DNA of 64,000 bases from Calonectria ilicicola (Eukaryota; Ascomycota; Sordariomycetes; Hypocreales; Nectriaceae): the NCBI GenBank assembly GCA_020809705.1, contig CP085825.1, positions 1 to 64,000 on the forward strand, written 5' to 3'. The notes under the pieces were generated by a model. It did not search any database and was not told the origin of the DNA. It worked only from the letters and a program-made list of their open reading frames with translations. This document shows, in pieces, positions 56,979 to 64,000 of the stretch (position 1 is the first letter of the stretch; each line of letters opens with the position of its first letter). A program made the translations under genes and the position numbers.

Positions 56979-58520
56979 TTAGGGGTTATTAGTTACTTTA
57001 TTAATTATACTAATAGCCTATAAATTAAACTTCTTACCTTAAAATGTATTTCTAATATTTATTTAAGTAAAAATATTACCTCTTTAATATTAGAAGTTAT
57101 TAAAAACTATAACCTTTAAAGTCTTAGTTTCTTTATATTAAATAATACCTCTATTAATAATATATACTTTAATTATCTCTTTTCCAACTATCTTCCTACT
57201 TTTCTAAGTTAGCTCTTATTTATAAAGCCTTTAATAATTTAACTATATTATTAGGATTATATTATCAATTTTACTACCAAAGCCTTTCTCAAGCCTATAG
57301 AATAAGCCTAACTTACCTTATTAAATAATAAAGCTATTATATAGCTGACTCCTGAGAAATAAGCCAATTTAACTAACTGGCTAAGGAGTGGTCTGGTAAC
57401 CAAGCTATCAGATATAGTGACATTCATCCGCCGATCCCCTCAATATTAGGAAGTCTTTTCTATCTAGGTTCAATACTAAATTAATGATGCTGATAATAGC
57501 TTATTGGAGATTAATAATAATATTCAACTATATAATAATAATAAGATATATTGGAATTTGACTTTTTATATGATTGAATAGACCCTTTGCCTCAAGGAAT
57601 CAATTTAATTATAGATTAAGGTTAATTTAATGGAAAAGGAAGATCGAAGGCTACCAACTAATAAGAGATTAACCGAGGAAGATTAGGAGGTCTTAACAGA
57701 GGTTCATGATCTTCTTCTTCCCTTTTAAGAGGAAATAATGAGGTTCTAATCCCACTGCCCCAGCAATATTAGCTGGGTTATTTAAAGTCTCTTCTGATTG
57801 ATAACTTAGTTTAAAGAATAACATGATTATTATGCCCCTGACTTAATTATAGTTAATAAGCCTTAATAGATCCTTTAAAATATCTTATTATAATGCTTAT
57901 ATAATTATAATTAAGTATCTATAATAAAGCTATAGTAATAGGCTAATATAAAGGAATATTTATATCTCTATTACTAATTATTAATAAACTAATTAAAATA
58001 TTACAGAAGCCTATTCAACTATACCTTAGTTTATTAAGCTATTACTATCCTTTATCCTTCCCTAGGGGCCTATTAGATTATCTATATAAAGCTATTTAAA
58101 GTAAATCTCATTATTAACCAATTTTAAAGCTTCTTTTTTAATAATTAGGCTATTAATAAGTAATATTAATAACCCTAGGCTATAGATTTCTCTAATTAAT
58201 ATAATAATTTCTTATTTAACTTTTTTCCTAATGATTTCTATAAGAACCTAACCAAAAGCAATAACCTAGCTATATATAAATTGAACATTTGGCTTAGTAA
58301 GGCCTTTAAAAAGCTAGATAACCTAATTGCCTTTTAATAATAGTAAAAGCAGGCTTTTCCTTTAATAAATCAAATGGCAATAGATATCCTTATAATATCA
58401 TTAATATTAACTAAATGTGAACATATATTTAATTAAGCTAAGCTAATAATAAGATCACAATAGCATAGCCTAGCTGATAAGATCTTAGAAGTTATTAAAT
58501 ATTTAAAACATTAAATAACT
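56979..58520 (+). pseudogene. hAT transposase, catalytic core and dimerisation domain (broken)
   Basis: The + frame continues from 30045. Near 57030 it reads SKNITSLILEVIKNYN, then FFILNNTSINN with the second catalytic Asp as Asn (57141-57143, usual LDNASxND). About 57640-57740 reads KEDRRLPTNKRLTEED then EVLTEVHDLLLPF, typical of the insertion domain. The C-terminal hAT dimerisation region at about 58375-58510 reads KCEHIFN, KLIIRSQ, HSLADKILEVIKYLKH; its Glu (58419-58421) is intact. Many Gln- and Trp-type stops. Confidence 0.87.
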
Positions 58521-58544
58521 AACATATAATATAGCACATAATTC

Positions 58545-58658
58545 AAATTATCTTAATTCAATTCAATTAATTTAAATCGGAAGCCCTCAATTCAAATGCG
58601 AATCCCTTCAATTCAAATGTGAAAATCCTGTTTGAGATTTGAATTGACCGCAGCGCTG
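58545..58658 (+). repeat. hAT right subterminal repeats and terminal inverted repeat
   Basis: The 23-bp TIR at 58636-58658 is the exact inverse of 20292-20314. The preceding 90 bp hold several AATTCAAAT and TTCAATTCAA words matching the left end. Confidence 0.9.
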
Positions 58659-58839
58659 CTGAGTTGTCATATTTTTCCATAGTTGTCATTACAGGAGAAC
58701 AACGCAGCAGCTTTCCTGATCTTGCATTACGGCGATCTGCTCTAACCGCGTATGGGCTGTCTTCGGGGTGTTGAGGGCTCCAGGTGACAGGACGATATTG
58801 ATGCGTACAACGAGCGTAAATGACCGACTTTTGACACAT
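58659..58839 (-). pseudogene. Host-like zinc-binding ORF, 5' part, split by the hAT
   Basis: Minus-strand frame starting at ATG 58837-58839 with MCQKSVIYARCTHQY and running to TTMEKYDNS at the hAT TSD (58659-58666, CTGAGTTG). It continues in frame at 20283, giving about 109 codons in all. No RIP stops. An (AT)8 run lies just upstream (58847-58862). Cys and His near the start plus the Cys-rich end suggest a small metal-binding protein; I do not recognise a named family. Upstream exons cannot be excluded. Confidence 0.6.
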
Positions 58840-58846
58840 GGTCAAG

Positions 58847-58862
58847 ATATATATATATATAT
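58847..58862. repeat. (AT)8 microsatellite
   Basis: Sixteen bases of alternating AT, immediately upstream of the start codon of the split host ORF. Confidence 0.8.
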
Positions 58863-59144
58863 GAGAATATCTTTGAGAAATACGAGGATAAATGCGTAAA
58901 AGTATAATAGATTGCAGATAATATGTGATTATGTACTCTGAAAATCGAATTGTGAGTAGAACTACAATAATAGCAAATACTTATTGAAGATATGATCCCT
59001 TTTTATCCAAAACAAAGCCCCATTACAGCAAATGCTATCATATATTCACTATGATGCAAATGGAGTTCTAAGCGCCTATCCTTAATCGCACCCTTGTCTA
59101 TTTGGTTTTTAATAGATGTGATACTTGATGGCGTTTATGGAATG
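58863..59144. other. Host-like intergenic DNA, nothing recognised
   Basis: Moderate GC, no RIP pattern, no frame or RNA recognised. It may hold the promoter of the split ORF on the minus strand. Confidence 0.5.
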
Positions 59145-59273
59145 CTACAATGCTAGCCTCTGGATAACGATTTCTCTTTGTTGATCACACTGAGCATAAC
59201 GTTGGTCACACTCAGCATAAAGTTGGTTACATTGAGCATGATGTTGGTTGCACTTTCTCTGGCTAGTATTGGT
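59145..59273 (-). pseudogene. C-terminal fragment with seven-residue Cys repeats
   Basis: Minus-strand frame ending at TAG 59145-59147. It reads TNTSQRK, then CNQHHAQ, CNQLYAE, CDQRYAQ, CDQQREI and ends VIQRLAL. The repeats come from the 21-bp minisatellite (59180-59253) and keep Cys-[ND]-Gln at each unit, so translation constrains them. The upstream part of the protein is cut off by the solo LTR. Family unknown; a coiled-coil tail is one possibility. Confidence 0.45.
59180..59253. repeat. 21-bp minisatellite, 3.5 copies
   Basis: Units at 59180-59200, 59201-59221, 59222-59242 and a partial at 59243-59253, each starting GTTG[AG]T and containing CA[CT][AT]. The unit length is seven codons. Confidence 0.85.
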
Positions 59274-59516
59274 TGTCACAGGCTGATGCCTAGTAAGGGG
59301 TTACGGCTGTGCCGTACCCGAAGCTACTAGTGAAACAGGTGAAACCCGGAATACAACTCTTCCGCAATACTGTTATTTCCTACAGAACTAGAATCTGACT
59401 ATATAGCTAGTGTAGCAGCCCTTTAGGCTGCTCTCTTCCTTCCTTTCTCTTTAGTCTTAGATAGACCAATTTAGAGCACCCTTCAGGTTGAATAAACCCA
59501 GGACCAGCCTTTCACA
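59274..59516 (+). repeat. Solo LTR of family C
   Basis: 243 bp from TGTCACAGGCTG to CCTTTCACA, opposite in orientation to C-1. The last 60 bp (GAGCACCCTTCAGGTTGAAT and on) match the C-1 LTR closely; the middle differs. It holds a hairpin AGCAGCC/GGCTGCT (59414-59432, 5-base loop). Flanking 5-mers TTGGT and ATTAC do not match, so no TSD was found. Confidence 0.85.
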
Positions 59517-59928
59517 ATTACTTAATAAAATTTAAAGTCTAGTACTTTCTAATAAATAGTATATTATAATTAATAAGTAATTAATTAATTATTTCTTTAA
59601 TAATATATAATTATAAAGAAAATTCTTAAAAATTTAAATTAATAATATAATTAAAAATAATCTATTTCTTTAAATTAAATAATTTATATAAATTAAAAAT
59701 AATATTATTTTAAAATTAAATACTATTTTATTAATAATAAAACTTTTACTTATTAATCTTATAAATCTTTATAATCTTTTAATTACTTAATCTTAGATTC
59801 TTTTTAAATACTTAAAAGGTAAATAATATTTTAGCTTTAATATTAAATTATAATATGATTTATAGTTAAGAATTAATTAATTAAATAAAAAGTTATATAT
59901 ATAAGGGATTTTTATATTCCTTACTTGT
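59517..59928. other. Very AT-rich DNA, nothing recognised
   Basis: About 410 bases of mostly A and T with no frame, repeat or element end that I can identify. Probably a RIP-eroded fragment of some older element. Confidence 0.5.
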
Positions 59929-60091
59929 TAATATAGTAGGATTAGAATAGTAGGGGTCTTAATGATATATAGTAGGAAGGTTAATATCTTCTTCTTTATC
60001 TACCTTAATAATAGGCTTATATATACCTTCTAAAAGTGCCTAAAATACATACTTATAAGGTTCTATATATATTAATACTATTTCTATATTA
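59929..60091 (-). repeat. B-2 3' LTR
   Basis: 163 bp; on the minus strand it starts TAATATAGAAATAG and ends CCTACTATATTA, giving the same unusual termini as B-1. Confidence 0.87.
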
Positions 60092-60480
60092 TATCCTAGT
60101 ATATTTAAGAAATTATTTACTATTCTCAGTAACTAAAATATTATATATACCTTCTTATTTTAAACCTTTATATTTTATATAATCTTTTCTTTTAATTTGC
60201 CTAGACAGTAATCTTATTCTCAGGGGGTCGCCCTCTAGGTCTCTTCGCAAAAGGATCCAGGCTAGATCTTGGATTGATGACCGGCAGGGGAGTCTTACAT
60301 GGTCGCCTTGGTCGCTACTTGGGAGGATCTAGGCCTATATTATTCTCCTATTGGTCTAGCTTAGGATATTTATAAGGTCTTCTAGATTATTACTTTGGTG
60401 GTAAGATAATTCTGTCTCCTAGTAATTCTTTTAGATTAGAAGTGGTGATAGGGACTTTGGCCTGTTTCCTATTATGATTT
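60092..60480 (-). other. B-2 3' untranslated region with a higher-GC patch
   Basis: Matches B-1 39131-39570. The part 60206-60350 is clearly higher in GC than its surroundings (CAGGGGGTCGCCCTC and similar), so RIP has spared it. Confidence 0.55.
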
Positions 60481-62100
60481 TAAAGTTGTTGGGTTAGTTG
60501 AAGGATATTGCCTTTAGGAGCTTGTTGATGTTAAAATTCTGTAATTAGGTTTGGATTAATATTCTCTGCCTGGACCTATGTGGCCTAGTAGTGCCTGTAA
60601 TCTTTCTAGTTTATTTAATATTCTTTTATAATTATTGGATTATGTCTATTAGTATGCTAGTTTTTCTAGTTAAAGATCTTATTTACCTTATACTAGTTAG
60701 CTTTATTATTTTTAAAAATTAGTTTAGGTTTTTCTAGTTAGAAGTTATTAGTATAGGCTGGTATAAGTTATTAATATAAGATTATTAGATATATTTTTAT
60801 ATTATTTAGTAAATCTAGCTTATATATTAGATTATTAATTATTCTTTTAATTATAAATAGGCTTAATTACTACTATAATTATTTATATAATAGCTTACTT
60901 AGTAAATAATATTTATAATATAATTATAAGTAGATCTTATTACTAACCTTAAATTAAATTAATTAATACTTAGTATTATACTACCTCTTCACCTTAGCTA
61001 CTATAAAATCTATAATTAATTATACTTTCTTCTAAATAGCTTCTCTTAGAAATAGTAGGTTTATATTTTCTATTATTAGTTATATTAATTTTATTAGGCT
61101 TTAAAGAGTAATCCTATAAATGAATTTATATATAAAGGCTTTAATTATAATATTAAATATTTTATTTAAGTTTTATTATAATATAGGCAAGATATATAAC
61201 TAATCTTCTATTAGATGCTCTATATAATAAAAGTATATTATTATTTTAATTATTTAATTATATCTTTCTACTAGTTTATTAGCCTATAAGTAATATATTA
61301 TTATTATTATTATTTTTATTTTAAAATTTATTTATAAATCTCTTTAAAATTCTAAATTAAATTTATTATTATAGTCTAAAATGATAACTTTTGGTATACT
61401 TTAATTAAAGAGTATAAGCTATTAAGCTAATATAGTTACCTACTTCTTGCCTATATATTTAATAAATCCTAAAATTAATAAATATCTCTTACTTATTATA
61501 TAGGTAATTGTTATTAATTAATTATAAATGTCCTATCCTTCTAATACCTATAACAATCCTTTTATTAATATTAATAGAAGTTTAATAATAAAATCTATTA
61601 TTATTATATATATAGATAGGATTAGGGGTCTGTTTAGTAAGTAATTTCTAATAGCTTGTTGGTGGTTGATTTACCTGAGGTAGTATGTCTTGTATTTGTG
61701 GATGTGCTTTCTAGCTTATTGTATTAAGTTTTTAATATAAAGGCTAGATAGCTCTTTTAATATCCTTTTCTTATTAAAGTAGTATTAGTTATTGTGGGCT
61801 ATTTTTAGGAATTTATTAATTATAGAGTAAGGAATGTAAAGCTTATAGTATCTAAACTAGCTATAATGGTATAGGAGTTCTTTATATAGTTTAAAGTGTA
61901 CTTTGTGCTTTGAAATATTTATAATGTTCTTATTATTAAGTATTAAGGGGTCTGAGATCTCTTTCCCTGCTATTATATTAATGATTTTTATATAGTGTAT
62001 GTTATTGAGATATCTCTCTTAGAACTTTCTTTTAGACTTCTTTATTATTAGAGCTTTTATTGCTACTAGTATATTATTTAGGGCTATATAGTTAGGTTAT
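60480..62100 (-). pseudogene. B-2 integrase and C-terminal module (broken)
   Basis: On the minus strand, the chromodomain-like end (about 60480-60600) reads NWKDYRHY and AENINPNLITEFQHQQAPKG, better kept than in B-1. The integrase core lies at about 61080-61650 with its first Asp near 61593, and the zinc-binding region at about 61660-61800. Stops at Gln- and Trp-type codons throughout. Confidence 0.75.
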
Positions 62101-64000
62101 AGTCGCGCTTGGTTCCTGTCGGTCTCTAGGGCTACCAAGTAGCTTAATATATTTAGGATAAAGTTCTTCTTTTTTAGGAGGTAGTATATATTAAGCTTAT
62201 ATTTTAATAAGTAGATTGAAGTAATTATTAGTTTATAATTTGCTTAGTTTATATTAGATATAGTAAGTGTAGTTTTCTTTGTAATTTGTTTTATTATAGA
62301 GTGGTCTGTGAAGATGATTGTTAGGTATATTAATAATTGGATGTATATATATAATCTCTTAACTGCCTATACTAAATATACTACCTTTAGTTCTAATAGG
62401 CTGTAGTTTTTTTCTGCTAAGCTAAAAGTATAACTTAGAAAGTAAATAGGTTTTATTGTTGTTGTTAGGATATATAATATCCTATTCTATTTATAATTAT
62501 TCTTAAAATAGAAAAGTATTACTTTAAAGCCTTACTAAATGCTTATATCTACTTAAAGGTATAGTTTCTTACTTTATTTAAGGTAAAAAAGCATTCTTAC
62601 ATTAGCTACTTTATATTAGATTACTTTAAATATAAATCTTTCTTTTTTTATAAGATTATAGTATATTATATAGATATAAGCCTTTTGTTTGTTAGGATTT
62701 TTATTAATTACTTTATTTTATTTATATCTTACTTTTAATAATATAATCTTATATTTTTATAAAGGCTCTATAAGCTAAGTATAGTATAAGATAAGATACC
62801 TAATATATCCTATAGCTCTAATATACTACTTTAAAGCCAATAGTTAGGCTAAGAACTCCAATTTTACAAATAATATAATCCACTCCTCTATAGTAATTAA
62901 ACTAAAAGTATCTACTTAGAAGCCGAGCACCTACACATTAAGATATTTAATCTAGCTCTTTTTAAAGGAGATAGTAATATTCTTTTTTAAAAGAGTTTAA
63001 ATAGCTTTTATAAGTATCTAAGATGCTTTTCTTCTATTTTAGAGAAGATTATAATATTATTAATAAAGGCTTTATAGAATTTGTAATATAAATGTAATAA
63101 ATAGTCTATATATTACTATATATATACTAAAGAGTTCTAGAATCTTATTAAGGCAACTATTAATTATTTTAACTTTTAATAGCTGGTTATTATAAAGCGG
63201 TTATAATACTTTAATCTTACTTTAAATTAGAAAAAGAATGATAATATATTAATAGCTATAATATACTAGGCCCCTTAAAGTGCCTGGATAATATCTTCCT
63301 ATCTTAGTAGTAGATAGTTATTTAGGATAGTGATCTTATTAAGGGTATATAGGTCTATTACTATTCTTCCTTTTAATTCTTTATTAATTGTTTTTTATAT
63401 AATAAAGATAGATGCTATAAATGGGGTTGGTCTTTTAACCTATTTTAGTTTACTCTATTGGTAGAGTTTATTAAACTTTATATTGATAAACTATTAATCT
63501 TTTAAGCTAGATGGGTAGGGGTATTAGGAGATGGTTTACTTATATTAGTTATTAATGAGCGGTACTTATAGTTTTTTATCTTCTAGTACTTCTATTAAAT
63601 TTATATTATTTTATAATTAAGTATACTTTTTTATTAAAGCCTTAATCTTTTTAATAAAGTAATTATTCTAATTATAGATATATACTTCTTTTATTATAAT
63701 AATTTTAGAAAGATTGGGTATTTACTAGATGTATATCTAATATAGGATATTTAATTATTTCTTAGGTATTAAGGTAGAATTCTTAATAGTCTTACTACTT
63801 GTCTTAATAATAATGGTTTTTGGTTCTTATATAAGGTATACTATTGCTTTTAAGGGTAATTTCCTCCTTTACTTCTAAAGTAGCTTAGCTATATATATAT
63901 TAATAAAAATAATATTATTAAGTAATCCTACAATTATATTAACTATTATTAATTAGTTTTAATTTACTTTATAATTATTAGTAATAATTATTATATTAAC
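62101..64000 (-). pseudogene. B-2 RNase H and reverse transcriptase (broken, partial)
   Basis: Minus strand. RNase H occupies about 62100-62600. The RT box at 63056-63067 reads FINN, as in B-1, with both catalytic Asp changed to Asn. RT fingers continue to about 63600; the rest, up to the window edge, corresponds to the B-1 region before RT. Confidence 0.78.

Larger units (their letters stand above)
20292..58658 (+). mobile_element. hAT DNA transposon, expanded to 38 kb by nested retroelements
   Basis: Cut-and-paste transposon with 23-bp perfect terminal inverted repeats (20292-20314 and 58636-58658, starting CAGCGCTGCGG) and an 8-bp TSD. Removing A-3 and A-4 with their TSDs leaves about 3081 bp, a normal hAT length. 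The single transposase reads on the + strand in the pieces 29510-30045 and 56979-58520. It is RIP-mutated and dead: two of the three recognisable acidic catalytic positions are Asn. Confidence 0.95.
59929..64000 (-). mobile_element. Ty3/gypsy-like retroelement B-2, minus strand, right end outside window
   Basis: Second copy of family B. Its 3' LTR (59929-60091, 163 bp) matches the B-1 LTR in reverse. The internal part runs to the window edge, where base 64000 corresponds to about 35720 of B-1, so gag, 5' LTR and right TSD are missing. CTTGT (59924-59928) would be the left TSD. Confidence 0.88.

Noticed and set aside
1..64000. tRNA, rRNA, CRISPR array, prophage or secondary metabolite cluster
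   Set aside because: None seen on either strand; repeats are all explained by LTRs, TIRs, the 21-bp minisatellite or simple AT sequence.

Overview
The window looks like repeat-filled heterochromatin of a filamentous ascomycete (Pezizomycotina). It is extremely AT-rich. Almost every recognisable coding region belongs to a transposable element, and these carry dense C-to-T and G-to-A changes: Gln, Trp and Arg codons have become stops, His and Cys have become Tyr, and Asp has become Asn. That is the signature of repeat-induced point mutation (RIP). No rRNA, tRNA, CRISPR or bacterial-type operon was seen.

Layout, from target site duplications (TSDs) read directly in the sequence. (1) 1-4674 and 18466-19343 are two halves of a Helitron RepHel gene on the + strand, its start outside the window. 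Its helicase is split by A-1 (4675-18465, minus strand, TSD GCTAT). A-1 is a Ty3/gypsy chromovirus whose gag is split by a second copy, A-2 (10450-17346, +, TSD ATAGT). (2) 19344-20291 and 58659-59273 are higher-GC, host-like DNA. (3) A hAT DNA transposon (20292-58658, +, 8-bp TSD CTGAGTTG, 23-bp terminal inverted repeats) lies in that host DNA and has grown from about 3.1 kb to 38 kb by insertions: A-3 (21162-29509, +, three LTRs) and A-4 (30046-56973, minus, TSD CCCTC). (4) A-4 itself holds three insertions: B-1 (31988-39733, +, TSD ATATT, 163-bp LTRs), A-5 (41387-48281, +, TSD CTTTT) and C-1 (48572-53940, minus, TSD AGATC, 212-bp LTRs). (5) On the right are a family C solo LTR (59274-59516) and B-2 (from 59929, minus, running off the window).

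Family A (five copies of about 6.9 kb), B (two copies) and C (one copy plus a solo LTR) are all Ty3/gypsy-like with gag, protease, reverse transcriptase (RT), RNase H and integrase. A and C carry clear chromodomains. A and C also have 11 nt directly after the 5' LTR that are complementary to 11 nt downstream of the LTR TATA box, the arrangement expected of Tf1/sushi-type self-priming.

Most notable are: an extra reading frame in family A, antisense to pol and between pol and the 3' LTR, preserved in all five copies; a host reading frame of about 109 codons with a cysteine-rich C-terminus that becomes continuous when the hAT and everything inside it is removed at its TSD; and a 24-bp perfect palindrome in the C-1 LTR that is replaced by an unrelated hairpin in the solo LTR. 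No gene in the window is clearly intact.
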